Origin: Candidatus Pantoea floridensis | Lineage (GTDB): Bacteria > Pseudomonadota > Gammaproteobacteria > Enterobacterales > Enterobacteriaceae | Direction: 5' to 3' | DNA: 64,000 bases | Assembly: GCF_900215435.1 (NCBI RefSeq) | Contig: NZ_OCMY01000001.1 | Coordinates: 1,798,001 to 1,862,000, forward strand | Part shown: piece after piece, positions 54,302 through 63,817 of the stretch | Numbering within the stretch: position 1 is the stretch's first letter | Layout: every line of letters begins with the position of its first letter | The notes under the pieces: generated by a model | Told to the model about the DNA's origin: nothing | Database searches by the model: none | The model's input: the letters and a program-made list of their open reading frames with translations, nothing else | Made by a program: the position numbers and the translations under genes

Positions 54302-55249
54302 ATGATGACGCAAAAAACGCTGGATGTGGTGACGATTGGCGAAGCGATGGCGATGTTTATTGCCCAACAAACCGGCGATCTCGCGGCGGCTGAAGGCTTC
54401 ATCAAACGCATCGCCGGCGCCGAGCTCAACGTGGCGATTGGCCTGGCACGTCTCGGGTTGAACGTGGGTTGGGTCAGCCGGGTCGGCGACGACAGTTTTG
54501 GCCGCTTTACGCTGCAGCAGCTGGAAAAAGAGGGCGTCGATCACCGCTGCGTCACCACCGATGCGCGCTATCGCACTGGCTTCCAGCTTAAATCTCGCGT
54601 TGATGATGGCTCCGATCCGGAAGTGGAGTATTTCCGTAAAGGTTCGGCCGCCAGCCACCTATCGCCAGATGATTTCAACGACGACTATTTTGGTCACGCG
54701 CGCCACCTGCACTTAAGCGGCGTGGCGGCTGCGATCTCTGATACGTCACTTCAGCTGGCACAACACGCGGCGAAAGAGATGCGCGCACGTGGCAAAACCA
54801 TCTCCTTTGATCCCAATCTGCGTCCGGTGCTATGGCGCAGCGAAGAGGAGATGCGCAAGCAGCTGAACCATTTAGCGGAATATGCCGATTGGGTGCTGCC
54901 GGGTGAGAAAGAGGGGTTGATTCTCACCGGCTTCAGTCAGCCTGAAGCCATTGCCGACTTCTACCTCGATAAAGGGGTGAAAGCGGTGGTGATTAAAACC
55001 GGCGGCGATGGCGCCTGGTACAAAACCGCCAGCGGTGAGCAGGGTCAGGTGGCGCCAATTCATGTGGCAAACGTGGTCGATACCGTGGGTGCCGGCGATG
55101 GATTTGCCGTTGGTCTGATAAGCGCCTTGCTGGAAGGAAAAACGCTGCCGCAGGCGATTTTGCGCGGCAACAAAATCGGTTCACTGGCGATTCAGGTCGC
55201 CGGCGATAGCGAAGGCCTGCCGACCCGCGCGGCGCTGGGCGATTACTAA
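54302..55249 (+). CDS. kguK: KguK, 2-ketogluconate kinase
   Basis: 315 residues from the ATG at 54302 (a second ATG follows directly), with AAGGAA upstream. PfkB/ribokinase family: DVVTIGEAMAMF at the start, AELNVAIGLARLGLNVGWVSRVGDD, and the catalytic signature DTVGAGDGFAVGLISALLEG with the Asp base. It makes 2-keto-6-phosphogluconate. Related to KdgK, from which it is told apart mainly by its operon. Confidence 0.87.
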   Translation: MMTQKTLDVVTIGEAMAMFIAQQTGDLAAAEGFIKRIAGAELNVAIGLARLGLNVGWVSRVGDDSFGRFTLQQLEKEGVDHRCVTTDARYRTGFQLKSRVDDGSDPEVEYFRKGSAASHLSPDDFNDDYFGHARHLHLSGVAAAISDTSLQLAQHAAKEMRARGKTISFDPNLRPVLWRSEEEMRKQLNHLAEYADWVLPGEKEGLILTGFSQPEAIADFYLDKGVKAVVIKTGGDGAWYKTASGEQGQVAPIHVANVVDTVGAGDGFAVGLISALLEGKTLPQAILRGNKIGSLAIQVAGDSEGLPTRAALGDY

Positions 55250-55272
55250 GCACGATTCCGTATTCAAAACCC

Positions 55273-55339
55273 TGGTCGCCATAAATGGCGACCCTACGAG
55301 ATTGGTGCGGTTTTGTAGGGTCGCCATTCATGGCGACCA
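55273..55339. repeat. REP-like inverted repeat pair between kguK and kguT
   Basis: Two palindromes, GGTCGCCATAAATGGCGACC (55274-55293) and GGTCGCCATTCATGGCGACC (55319-55338), are themselves inverted relative to each other, with CCTAC and GTAGG on the inner sides. A third hairpin, GGCGCAT / ATGCGCC at 55389-55409, follows. This is the look of intergenic REP/BIME elements; here they may protect or limit the operon mRNA. Confidence 0.8.
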
Positions 55340-55432
55340 CCTGACAAAGATTCAAAAATAGTCTGTACCTACAACAACGATATTCCGAGGCGCATCCATA
55401 GAATGCGCCCACCTCAACCAGAGGAGTCACCC

Positions 55433-56716
55433 ATGAAATCGCAGACAATCGCGCCAAAACGCTGGTGGTTTATCATGCCCATCGTGTTTATCACCTACAG
55501 TCTGGCGTATCTGGACCGGGCGAACTTCAGCTTCGCCTCTGCCGCAGGGATTAATGAAGATCTCGGCATCACCAAAGGCATGTCATCGCTGCTGGGCGCC
55601 CTGTTCTTCCTCGGCTACTTCTTCTTCCAGATCCCCGGCGCGCTGTATGCCGAACGCCGCAGCGTTAAGAAACTGATTTTCTGGTGCCTGATTTTATGGG
55701 GCGGCTGCGCCTCGCTGACCGGCATCGTCAGTAACATCCCGATGCTGGCGGCGATTCGCTTTGTGCTCGGCGTGGTGGAAGCGGCGGTGATGCCAGCAAT
55801 GCTGATCTATATCAGCAACTGGTTTACCAAATCAGAGCGTTCGCGCGCCAATACTTTCCTGATTCTCGGTAATCCGGTCACGGTGCTGTGGATGTCGGTG
55901 GTTTCTGGCTATCTGATTGAATCCTTTGGCTGGCGCGAAATGTTTATCTTTGAAGGCATCCCGGCGGTCATCTGGGCGGTGGCCTGGTGGTTTATGGTGC
56001 AGGACAAACCTGCGCAGGCCAAATGGATGAGCGAAAGCGAGAAAGCGGCGCTGCAGGCGCAGCTGCAAAAAGAGCAGGAAGGCATTAAAGCGGTACGTAA
56101 CTACGGTGAAGCGTTCCGCAATCGCAACGTCATCCTGCTGTGCCTGCAATATTTTGCCTGGAGCATCGGCGTGTATGGCTTCGTACTGTGGTTGCCATCC
56201 ATTCTGCGCAATGGTTCGCAGATGGGTATGGTGGAAGCCGGTTGGCTTTCTGCCGTGCCGTATCTGGTGGCGACCATTGCGATGATCGTGGTGTCGTGGG
56301 CGTCCGATAAAACCCAGAACCGTAAACTGTTTGTCTGGCCGCTGCTGCTGATTGGCGCGCTGGCTTTCCTCGGTTCGTATCTGGTCGGTTCCAGCAACTT
56401 CTGGCTGTCGTATACGCTGCTGGTGATCGCCGGTGGTGCGATGTATGCACCGTACGGCCCCTTCTTCGCCATCATTCCCGAGATGCTGCCGCGCAACGTC
56501 GCCGGCGGGGCTATGGCATTGATAAACAGTATGGGCGCGCTCGGTTCCTTCATTGGATCGTGGATTGTAGGCTATCTTAATGGGGCTACCGGCAGCCCTG
56601 CTGCCTCCTACATTTTCATGGGTGCAGCGCTGCTGGCTTCGGTTTGGCTAACGCTTGTCGTGAAACCCGCCCAGAACAAAACCTCGCCGCCCGTCCACGG
56701 GGCGAAGCACGCGTAA
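55433..56716 (+). CDS. kguT: KguT, 2-ketogluconate transporter (MFS)
   Basis: 427 residues from the ATG at 55433 with GAGGAG upstream. 12 membrane helices; family traits of anion:cation symporters for sugar acids: YSLAYLDRANFSFASA, FFLGYFFFQIPGALYAERR, FVLGVVEAAVMPAMLIYISNWF and PEMLPRNVAGGAMALINSMGALGSF. It brings 2-ketogluconate into the cell. It is separated from kguK by 183 bases of REP-like repeats, so expression may differ. Confidence 0.87.
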   Translation: MKSQTIAPKRWWFIMPIVFITYSLAYLDRANFSFASAAGINEDLGITKGMSSLLGALFFLGYFFFQIPGALYAERRSVKKLIFWCLILWGGCASLTGIVSNIPMLAAIRFVLGVVEAAVMPAMLIYISNWFTKSERSRANTFLILGNPVTVLWMSVVSGYLIESFGWREMFIFEGIPAVIWAVAWWFMVQDKPAQAKWMSESEKAALQAQLQKEQEGIKAVRNYGEAFRNRNVILLCLQYFAWSIGVYGFVLWLPSILRNGSQMGMVEAGWLSAVPYLVATIAMIVVSWASDKTQNRKLFVWPLLLIGALAFLGSYLVGSSNFWLSYTLLVIAGGAMYAPYGPFFAIIPEMLPRNVAGGAMALINSMGALGSFIGSWIVGYLNGATGSPAASYIFMGAALLASVWLTLVVKPAQNKTSPPVHGAKHA

Positions 56717-56723
56717 TCGATTC

Positions 56724-56743
56724 GGGAGGCCGCAAGGCCTCCC
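56724..56743 (+). terminator. Weak hairpin between kguT and ghrB
   Basis: Stem GGGAGGCC / GGCCTCCC with loop GCAA, no good T run; more likely an attenuating or mRNA-stabilising hairpin than a full stop. Confidence 0.45.
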
Positions 56744-56766
56744 CAACATTTTAAAGGGAGCAAAAG

Positions 56767-57741
56767 ATGAAACCTGCTGTGATTCTGTATAAGAGCCTGC
56801 CAGATGACCTGCGCGCCAAGCTGGACGATCATTTCTCCGTCACTGAAGTAGATGATATTTCCGCGGAAACTATCCAGCAGCACCAGGCACAGTTCGAACA
56901 GGCGCAAGGTTTACTTGGCTCTGGCGGCAAAGTGAATGGCGATCTGCTGGCAAAAATGCCCGCGCTGCGCGCCTGCTCAACCGTATCGGTGGGATACGAT
57001 AATTTTGATGTCGATGCACTGAATCAACGCAACGTATTACTGATGCATACGCCAACCGTGCTGACCGAAACCGTCGCCGATACCATGATGGCGCTGGTAT
57101 TAAGCACTGCACGTCGTGTTACCGAGCTGGATAAGTGGGTGAAGGGCGGCGAATGGAAAGCGAGTATCGGCCCGGATCATTTCGGCATTGATGTGCACCA
57201 CAAAACCCTCGGTATTCTTGGCATGGGCCGCATCGGTCTGGCGCTGGCGCAACGAGCACATTTCGGCTTCGGTATGAATATTCTCTACAATGCGCGCCGT
57301 CAGCATGAAGAAGCCGAAACCCGCTTTGGCGCGCGCGCCTGCGATCTCGAAACCTTACTGAAAGAGAGTGATTTTGTCTGCATCAGCCTGCCGTTAACCG
57401 AACAGACGCACCATATGATTGGCGCGGCGCAGCTCAAGCTGATGAAGCCAAGTGCAATCCTGATCAATGCCGGTCGCGGCCCGGTAGTCGATGAGCAGGC
57501 GCTGACCGCCGCGCTGAAAGACGGCACAATTCATGCCGCTGGGCTTGATGTTTTCGAAGTTGAGCCGGTACCTGCCGATGCCGAGATTTTAACGCTGCCA
57601 AACGTGGTGGCCCTGCCACACATTGGGTCTGCCACCCATGAAACCCGTTATGGCATGGCGCGCGACGCGGTTGATAATCTGATTGCAGCCCTAAGCGGTA
57701 AAGTGGAGAAAAACTGCGTGAACCCACAGATCCAACGCTAA
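56767..57741 (+). CDS. ghrB: GhrB/TkrA, 2-ketoaldonate reductase (KguD role)
   Basis: 324 residues with AAGGGAG upstream. D-isomer-specific 2-hydroxyacid dehydrogenase: NAD(P) site [16 protein letters not shown], catalytic Arg in [13 protein letters not shown], Glu in [11 protein letters not shown] and His in [12 protein letters not shown]. The sequence follows E. coli GhrB (YiaE) closely to the end ([19 protein letters not shown]). It reduces 2-ketogluconate, or its 6-phosphate in the Pseudomonas scheme, and glyoxylate/hydroxypyruvate. It closes the kgu gene row. Confidence 0.93.
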   Translation: MKPAVILYKSLPDDLRAKLDDHFSVTEVDDISAETIQQHQAQFEQAQGLLGSGGKVNGDLLAKMPALRACSTVSVGYDNFDVDALNQRNVLLMHTPTVLTETVADTMMALVLSTARRVTELDKWVKGGEWKASIGPDHFGIDVHHKTLGILGMGRIGLALAQRAHFGFGMNILYNARRQHEEAETRFGARACDLETLLKESDFVCISLPLTEQTHHMIGAAQLKLMKPSAILINAGRGPVVDEQALTAALKDGTIHAAGLDVFEVEPVPADAEILTLPNVVALPHIGSATHETRYGMARDAVDNLIAALSGKVEKNCVNPQIQR

Positions 57742-57823
57742 GCCGGCTGCTTTACCCATTGCGCCTGCCAGCGGCGGGCGCTATGGTGGTTCCCCATTCG
57801 ATTTCACAACGTTTTAACTTCCT

Positions 57824-59074
57824 ATGTCCTTTTCTCAGTTCGGCGACAAATTTACTCAACATTCCGGCATCTCCCGTCTGATGGAAGACATGGGTGAAGG
57901 CCTGCGCACGCCCGGTACCATCATGCTGGGCGGCGGTAATCCCGCGCAAATCCCGGCGATGAACGACTACTTCCATCAACTGCTGCTGCAGATGCATCAG
58001 GACGGCAAGCTGAGCGAAGCGCTGTGTAACTACGACGGCCCGCGCGGCAAAGCGCTGCTGCTGGAAGCGCTGGCGAAGATGCTGCGTGAGGAACTCGGCT
58101 GGCCGTTAACCGCGCAAAATATTGCGCTGACCAACGGCAGCCAGAGTGCGTTTTTCTATCTCTTTAATCTGTTCGCCGGACGTCGCGCCGATGGCAGCAA
58201 AAAACGCGTGCTGTTCCCGTTAGCGCCGGAATATCTTGGCTACGCCGATGCCGGACTGGAAGAGGATCTGTTTGTCTCCGCCAAACCGAACATTGAGCTG
58301 CTGCCGGAAGGCCAATTCAAATATCACGTCGATTTCGATCACCTGCCGCTGAATGATGATATCGGGCTGATCTGCGTTTCGCGTCCGACCAATCCGACCG
58401 GCAACGTGATCACCGATGACGAACTGCTGCAGCTCGATGCGCTGGCACAGCAGCACGGCGTTCCATTGCTGATTGATAACGCTTACGGCGTGCCGTTCCC
58501 GGGCATCATCTTTAGCGAAGCGCGACCGCTGTGGAACCCGAATACCATTCTGTGCATGAGCCTGTCGAAACTCGGCCTGCCGGGTGCGCGCTGTGGCATT
58601 ATCGTCGCCGATGAAAGCACCATCGCCGCCATTGGTAACATGAACGGCATTATCAGCCTCGCGCCGGGCAGCATTGGGCCGGCGATTGCCAATGAGATGA
58701 TCGTACGCGGAGATTTGCTGCGTCTGTCAGAAGAGGTGATTAAGCCGTTCTATCAGGCCAAAGTCAGCGAGACGATTGCCATTCTGCGCCGCTATTTGCC
58801 GGAAGATCGCTGTCTGATTCATAAACCTGAAGGCGCCATTTTCCTGTGGCTGTGGTTCCGCGATCTGCCTATTAGCACCGAAACGCTCTATCAGCGCCTG
58901 AAAGCGCGCGGCGTACTGATGGTGCCCGGCCACTTCTTCTTCCCCGGCCTGGAACATGAATGGCCGCATACCCATCAATGCATGCGCATGAACTACGTGC
59001 CGGATGCGCAGAAGATTGAGCGCGCGGTGCAAATTCTGGCGCAAGAGTTGGAAAACGCGTTTAACGGCGAGTAA
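57824..59074 (+). CDS. avtA: AvtA, valine-pyruvate aminotransferase
   Basis: 416 residues (E. coli 417). Fold-type I PLP enzyme: MSFSQFGDKFTQHSGISRLMEDMGEGL, TNGSQSAFFYLFNLFAGR, SRPTNPTGNVITDDEL and the PLP-lysine in CMSLSKLGLPGARCG. It transfers amino groups between valine, alanine and alpha-aminobutyrate and their keto acids. It has no obvious ribosome site upstream. A hairpin downstream separates it from the convergent microcin operon. Confidence 0.95.
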   Translation: MSFSQFGDKFTQHSGISRLMEDMGEGLRTPGTIMLGGGNPAQIPAMNDYFHQLLLQMHQDGKLSEALCNYDGPRGKALLLEALAKMLREELGWPLTAQNIALTNGSQSAFFYLFNLFAGRRADGSKKRVLFPLAPEYLGYADAGLEEDLFVSAKPNIELLPEGQFKYHVDFDHLPLNDDIGLICVSRPTNPTGNVITDDELLQLDALAQQHGVPLLIDNAYGVPFPGIIFSEARPLWNPNTILCMSLSKLGLPGARCGIIVADESTIAAIGNMNGIISLAPGSIGPAIANEMIVRGDLLRLSEEVIKPFYQAKVSETIAILRRYLPEDRCLIHKPEGAIFLWLWFRDLPISTETLYQRLKARGVLMVPGHFFFPGLEHEWPHTHQCMRMNYVPDAQKIERAVQILAQELENAFNGE

Positions 59075-59089
59075 AAAATTCCGCGTTGT

Positions 59090-59119
59090 AGCCAGGTGCG
59101 CCTGAATGCGTACCTGGCT
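59090..59119. terminator. Convergent hairpin between avtA and the microcin operon
   Basis: AGCCAGGT / ACCTGGCT with a 14-base loop, 16 bases after the avtA stop and 20 bases after the exporter stop on the other strand. No strong T run. Confidence 0.5.
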
Positions 59120-59138
59120 CAGGTCAGTTGTAAGGTCG

Positions 59139-61247
59139 TCAATTACATGACTTTAGCGTAATAACTCTATCTGCTGATGCTATCGTGCTCTCTCGGTGTG
59201 CGATGATTAACCGCGTAATGCTCAGTTTTTTGATTGCCTGATTCACCATTGCTTCACTCTCTTTGTCCAGTGCGCTGGTGGCCTCGTCCAGAAATAGAAT
59301 CGCAGGTTTCTTGTACAATGCCCGGGCGATGAACAACCGCTGCTTTTGCCCGCCAGACAGCCCTTCGCCCAATTCACCAATCAGCGTTTCATATCCCATT
59401 GGCATACGCGTAATAACCTCATGCAAATAGCTGGCCCGAGCACACTCCTTCATCCACGCTTCATCTATTTCCTCTGCAAAGCTGCAAATATTCTCCCTGA
59501 CTGAGCCGCAGAACAGTTTATCGTCCTGCATCACGCAGGCGATCATCTTGTGATAGTTGTTGATACCGATTTGCTGGATATCAACGCCATCCACCTTGAC
59601 ACAGCCACTTGTAGGAGAAAATAAACCGCACAGTACTTTCAACAGCGTGGATTTTCCCGAACCGGACGAGCCGACAATCGCCACGCACTCTCCCGGTAAG
59701 ATCGAAATGTTCAGTGCATCAAATATTGCCGGTGACTGGCTGTCGTAGCGGTAGCTCAGCGCATGGGTTGCCAGCCCCATTGGTTGCAGTCTCGCTTCGT
59801 AGCAGAGCTCAGGTCTATAATTTTCCCGCGGGTGCAGAGCAATGTCGGCAATGCGCTCGTTATGCAGACTCATCATGCGTAGCTGCAGTAAAAATTCTGT
59901 CAGCGACCCAACGCGGTCTGAGAACTGTGCGCGAAAAACGCCAAATGCGACAAACATACCCATCGTTATCTGGTTATCGATCACGAGGAGGGTTCCCATC
60001 CACAGAACAACAACCTGATCGCAGGCGGCAATAAAGGTACTGATACCGCCAAACAGCATATCCATTTTGGTGACGCGAATACCGGTGTTAATTGAATCGA
60101 TTTCGAGATTCAGCCAGTGGGAGACGCGGCGCTGAGCCATGCCCTGCATTTTGACGGCGGCAATGCCATAGAGTGTTTCCATAAAATACGAGCTGGCGCG
60201 CGCTTCCCTGACCAATAACTCTTCAGAAAGTTGCCGGTAATACTCGTAGGTTACCAGGCGCAGCAGAACATAAAAGGTGGTAAACGCTATCACGATCCAG
60301 GTCAGCCAGCCGCCATACAGGACCATCATCACCAGCACGCCAATCACCATGATGCTGTCCATAATGCCGCCAACGATGCTGGTAGTGAAGGTGCTGCGCA
60401 GCGTATCCAGTGAAGCGAATCGAGACTGAATATCACCCAACTTACGCCGCTCAAAGTAACCAAGCGGCAGGCGTACCAGATGATTGAACAGGCCGGATTG
60501 CCACTGCACGTTGATAAACGTTGCCATAACCAGCGCGGTCCAGGCGCGTCCCATCCCCACGGCAGCACGCAGCAGGATAAAAAAGAGTAATCCAGCACAG
60601 ATTAAGGTCAGTAAACCCTGATCGCCTGCGGGTATGGCGTGATCCATCACCAGCTGCGTGCCGACCGGCATCACAAGATTGATGGTCTCGAACACCAGTG
60701 ATAAGCAAAGTATTTTGCCGAGTACGGTCTTGAGGCCGTGCACGCTAGCGATCAGAGTACGGAAGCTGATTTTGTTGTGGACGCTGTCGGCGGTAAATGT
60801 GCTGCCTGGGCAGGCTTCGAGCGCCACACCGCTAAAATTTTTCGACAGCTCTGCGAAGCTGACCGTCCGGCGGCCGCGCGCCGGATCGTGTAGCACCACA
60901 CCATTCCGCCGGATGCTTACCAGTACGACAAAATGGTTGAATTCCCAGTGCAAGATGCACGGTATCTTCAATGCGCCTAACTCGTCGATATCGAGTGATA
61001 GCGGTCGGGTGCTCAGCCCTAGCTGATCAGCTATCCCCGTCAGTGCCGACAGCGTAGTGCCGCGAGCCGAGAGGTTGAACTGCCGTCGCAGCGCTATCAA
61101 ATCAACATTCTTGCCGTAGTATCCGCAGATCATTGTAAGGCAGGCCAGACCGCACTCGGCTGACTCGGTTTGGTGAATCATTGGGACACGGTGGCGCAGC
61201 CATAATTCCAGCTGACCGACCAGCGTTTTGCAGGTCAATCTACTCAT
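59139..61247 (-). CDS. cvaB: CvaB-like peptidase-containing ABC exporter for the microcin
   Basis: 702 residues. Residues about 15-150 are a C39 peptidase domain: catalytic Cys in [13 protein letters not shown], His in [11 protein letters not shown] and Asp in LHDPARG. It cuts double-glycine leaders. Then come about six membrane helices ([40 protein letters not shown]) and an ATPase domain: Walker [13 protein letters not shown], signature LSGGQKQRL and Walker [10 protein letters not shown]. It follows colicin V exporter CvaB along its full length. The start overlaps the preceding gene by eight bases. Last gene of the operon. Confidence 0.95.
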   Translation of the reverse strand: MSRLTCKTLVGQLELWLRHRVPMIHQTESAECGLACLTMICGYYGKNVDLIALRRQFNLSARGTTLSALTGIADQLGLSTRPLSLDIDELGALKIPCILHWEFNHFVVLVSIRRNGVVLHDPARGRRTVSFAELSKNFSGVALEACPGSTFTADSVHNKISFRTLIASVHGLKTVLGKILCLSLVFETINLVMPVGTQLVMDHAIPAGDQGLLTLICAGLLFFILLRAAVGMGRAWTALVMATFINVQWQSGLFNHLVRLPLGYFERRKLGDIQSRFASLDTLRSTFTTSIVGGIMDSIMVIGVLVMMVLYGGWLTWIVIAFTTFYVLLRLVTYEYYRQLSEELLVREARASSYFMETLYGIAAVKMQGMAQRRVSHWLNLEIDSINTGIRVTKMDMLFGGISTFIAACDQVVVLWMGTLLVIDNQITMGMFVAFGVFRAQFSDRVGSLTEFLLQLRMMSLHNERIADIALHPRENYRPELCYEARLQPMGLATHALSYRYDSQSPAIFDALNISILPGECVAIVGSSGSGKSTLLKVLCGLFSPTSGCVKVDGVDIQQIGINNYHKMIACVMQDDKLFCGSVRENICSFAEEIDEAWMKECARASYLHEVITRMPMGYETLIGELGEGLSGGQKQRLFIARALYKKPAILFLDEATSALDKESEAMVNQAIKKLSITRLIIAHRESTIASADRVITLKSCN

Positions 61248-62514
61248 TGACTGGCCCCATAACGCTGTGTTTCATGTCGTAGAACGGCGAAAACATCCAT
61301 TGATATAGCCTCCTTTTTTCAAGGAACAGCGTGCTCTGTGCTTTAATGCCGTTCTCCAAACTCAGACGTTTACCGCCATACATAACAACCGGCTTTTCTG
61401 GCCTGACGATGACTTTGTAATAGGGGATCGCGGCAGTTAATGCCGATCGGGGTGCGCCCTGGTAGGTCAGCATTTCCTGCGGTGATGCGGGTGCTCTGGA
61501 GATGGCAGTAACGGTGCCAGCAAACTGACCAAATTTCTCCGCAGGGAAGGCTTCATAGCGAATATTGACCCGATCACCGAGGGTGAGATAAGGGATTGCG
61601 TCATTGGGCACCCACAACACCAGGGCGTAATGGTCGATAGTGTGAGGGAGAATTTGCAGCAAACTGTCGCCAGCGTTAACCATCTGTCCAACCGTAACGC
61701 TCAGCGAATCGATACGGCCAGCAGCCAGCGCTCGCACAATGATGGTTCCACCGGCATCAATGTTGAGTTGTTCTTTTTGCAATTCAAAACGCTGCAGTTC
61801 CATCTGGTAAATCTGATTGTCAAATTCAGCGCCCTGAGTATATATCTGGCTCTCCAACGCCGTGACTTGCAGCGCATTTTGATCATTCTGGCTTGATAGT
61901 CCGAGGAGATTATTTTGCTGTTGGTAATACAGTGCTACTTGGTTGGTAAGTTGATCTTTATTTACTAATCCCCGGAGCTGATAACGCCGATAGTTATCCA
62001 TATTCTCCTTAATAATACTGATCCCTTCCTGGGCGCGGCGGAGGATGTCAGTAGAGCGCAATAACGCGCCGGCATACTGCTCTTTTTGTTTTTCCAGCAT
62101 GTCGAGAGTGGCTTTCTTGCTGCTTTCAAGCCGGCTAATAATCTGTGTAATACGTTCAAGCTGGTGATCAATATCCCGGCGTTGATTTTCACTGACCACG
62201 CCGTTGTGGGTAGTTTTGCTGACGTCTATTTGGTAAATGGGTGCACCCGTTTCAATCATCTGCCCTGCAGTAACGAACTGCTTAACCACGACACCCTGAA
62301 CGCTGGAATAGACATTAGCTGCGCGAGGATAAGTGGATATTTCTCCCGTGACGTTGATCCGACGGGTATAAGTGCTAGCAATAACAAAGGTCAGGAATAG
62401 AGTAATAAAAAAGAGAGACAGCCCCGCAATGATCCAAAAAGGGATGCCGGGGAGCAGCAAGGCTCGACCGCGCCATTTCATTCTGTGATTCTCAACCGCT
62501 TCCAGGCGAAACAA
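61240..62514 (-). CDS. cvaA: CvaA-like membrane fusion protein for the microcin
   Basis: 424 residues from a TTG at 62512-62514, chosen because AAGGA precedes it and the resulting start ([27 protein letters not shown]) aligns with CvaA; the later ATG at 62481 would cut off conserved residues. One N-terminal membrane helix, a long coiled coil (about 110-215) and lipoyl/barrel parts ([38 protein letters not shown]), ending [14 protein letters not shown] as in CvaA. It links CvaB to TolC. TTG start suggests lower expression than the precursor. Confidence 0.94.
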   Translation of the reverse strand: MFRLEAVENHRMKWRGRALLLPGIPFWIIAGLSLFFITLFLTFVIASTYTRRINVTGEISTYPRAANVYSSVQGVVVKQFVTAGQMIETGAPIYQIDVSKTTHNGVVSENQRRDIDHQLERITQIISRLESSKKATLDMLEKQKEQYAGALLRSTDILRRAQEGISIIKENMDNYRRYQLRGLVNKDQLTNQVALYYQQQNNLLGLSSQNDQNALQVTALESQIYTQGAEFDNQIYQMELQRFELQKEQLNIDAGGTIIVRALAAGRIDSLSVTVGQMVNAGDSLLQILPHTIDHYALVLWVPNDAIPYLTLGDRVNIRYEAFPAEKFGQFAGTVTAISRAPASPQEMLTYQGAPRSALTAAIPYYKVIVRPEKPVVMYGGKRLSLENGIKAQSTLFLEKRRLYQWMFSPFYDMKHSVMGPVNE

Positions 62515-62535
62515 TTTAGTATTCCTTACTCATTT

Positions 62536-63186
62536 TTAGTGGCCGAATAGATAATGTCCATTGACCACAATGCCGTTCATAAAGACATGCAGCAATACAG
62601 GTAATAACAATCCCTTTGACAAGACTCTCGCAGCAACCAGCGTTAAAGAAATAAGATAGAGAAGAAAGAAAGGCTTAAACCCAGAATACTGAGTGTGCAG
62701 CAGCGAAAAAATTAAGGACGTTACAAGCGCAGAGAATATTTTACTATTAGAAAAAACAGTTAACGCGCCAAATAACCCGCCTCTGATGGCTATCTCTTCA
62801 TAAACTGGCACCATCAAAATATAAGATATTTGCGTGAGAATAAGCGTATAGAGCGGTAGCGAAATCTGCTGATGGCTGACAACGACTTCGCCTGTGTTAA
62901 AAAGTACCTTTGGTATAACAAACTGAATTATTAAAATTAAAGAAAAAAATATAACAAATTGCATTAGTGTAAAGTTACCGACACCGAACCCCTCTTTCTT
63001 CTGAAATTTAAATAGATAAACGGGCACAATTACAAAAAACTCAACTATAAAGCCATACGGTAAAAACAATTCAGACGCAATTAATTCTCTTCGATTGGGA
63101 AAGAGCAACGGAACAGCTGTCAGTAGAAACATCAGAAGAAAAAGAGATACGTTTAACAAACCTTCTTTTTTAGTGTTTGTTTCCAT
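62536..63186 (-). CDS. CPBP-family membrane protease-like protein in the microcin operon
   Basis: 216 residues with six to seven hydrophobic helices; AAGGGAAAAGG precedes the ATG. The CPBP (Abi) motifs are present: VPVYEEIAIRGGLFGAL with the Glu-Glu-x-x-x-Arg site, FSLLHTQYSGFKPF with the His motif, and a final VLLHVFMNGIVV. Members include CAAX-type proteases and, in Gram-positive bacteriocin loci, immunity proteins. It lies between the small two-helix protein and cvaA, so immunity or maturation of the microcin is the likely job; not shown. Confidence 0.85.
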   Translation of the reverse strand: METNTKKEGLLNVSLFLLMFLLTAVPLLFPNRRELIASELFLPYGFIVEFFVIVPVYLFKFQKKEGFGVGNFTLMQFVIFFSLILIIQFVIPKVLFNTGEVVVSHQQISLPLYTLILTQISYILMVPVYEEIAIRGGLFGALTVFSNSKIFSALVTSLIFSLLHTQYSGFKPFFLLYLISLTLVAARVLSKGLLLPVLLHVFMNGIVVNGHYLFGH

Positions 63187-63216
63187 ACAGCCTTTTCCCT
63201 TAGCATTATATCGTCA

Positions 63217-63429
63217 TCATGACACTTTGTATTTTTTTGCTAAAAAACTGTTTACCTTATGAGCCAGAGCAACAAAGGATAATAATGAACTGATAATGAC
63301 GACCAATTTTGACAACTCAGGTGGCGGGGTGTAAATGAAGAATTCTGCAACAACCCCAGCGCCACTAATAAATAAAAAACCAGTCATCAAAAACACAAAA
63401 AAAACAAAATTCTTGAATAAAAAGAACAC
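63217..63429 (-). CDS. Small two-helix protein, candidate microcin immunity protein
   Basis: 70 residues from a GTG at 63427-63429, with AGGAG seven bases upstream. Two membrane helices (FVFFVFLMTGFLFISGAGVVAEF and LVVIISSLLSFVALAHKV) and a basic C-terminus (NSFLAKKYKVS), a size and layout common to class II microcin immunity proteins. It directly follows the precursor gene. The family itself is not recognised. Confidence 0.65.
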   Translation of the reverse strand: MFFLFKNFVFFVFLMTGFLFISGAGVVAEFFIYTPPPELSKLVVIISSLLSFVALAHKVNSFLAKKYKVS

Positions 63430-63443
63430 GTCTAACTCCTATT

Positions 63444-63470
63444 CACCCGCTCGCAAATAAGGAGCGGGTG
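63444..63470 (-). promoter_or_regulatory. Hairpin between microcin and immunity genes
   Basis: A perfect 9-base stem CACCCGCTC / GAGCGGGTG with a 9-base loop lies between the precursor stop and the ribosome site of the next gene. There is no T run, so it would act as partial terminator or as an mRNA stabiliser that sets the ratio of precursor to immunity protein. Confidence 0.6.
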
Positions 63471-63478
63471 AGGGTTAT

Positions 63479-63817
63479 CTATCGGCTGCAGGAACCGCCC
63501 ATCCCACCTGAATTACAATTTCCAGAGGAATTACTGTTACCGTTATTATTACCGTTGCCACTGCCTGTGAAACAACCCCCGGCTATCGCGCCACCGACCA
63601 TTCCCAGGCCTGCGCCGACGATTCCACCAGCGGCCCCAGCAATAGTGCCGCCAATGATGCCATTATTACAACCAACCACATAGCCGCTGTTGTAACCTGA
63701 GCGACCTCCAGCGCCACCGTTATTGCTATTGTTTTTACTATTTGAGCCCCGAGGGGGATCGTTACGACCACCACCACCAGAAATGAAGCTCAGTAATTCT
63801 CTCTCAATTACTTTCAT
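63479..63817 (-). CDS. Class II microcin precursor with double-glycine leader
   Basis: 112 residues from the ATG at 63815-63817, with AGGAG seven bases upstream. Residues 1-15 (MKVIERELLSFISGG) are a double-glycine leader as recognised by C39 exporters; cleavage could be after Gly15, or after Gly17. Residues 56-81 form a glycine-zipper hydrophobic helix (GGTIAGAAGGIVGAGLGMVG), like that of colicin V. The flanks are Gly/Asn/Ser-rich and four Cys are present (50, 82, 101, 110), which allows two disulfides. No modification genes for siderophore attachment are seen, so an unmodified (class IIa-like) peptide is likely. I know no named microcin with this sequence. Confidence 0.85.
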   Translation of the reverse strand: MKVIERELLSFISGGGGRNDPPRGSNSKNNSNNGGAGGRSGYNSGYVVGCNNGIIGGTIAGAAGGIVGAGLGMVGGAIAGGCFTGSGNGNNNGNSNSSGNCNSGGMGGSCSR

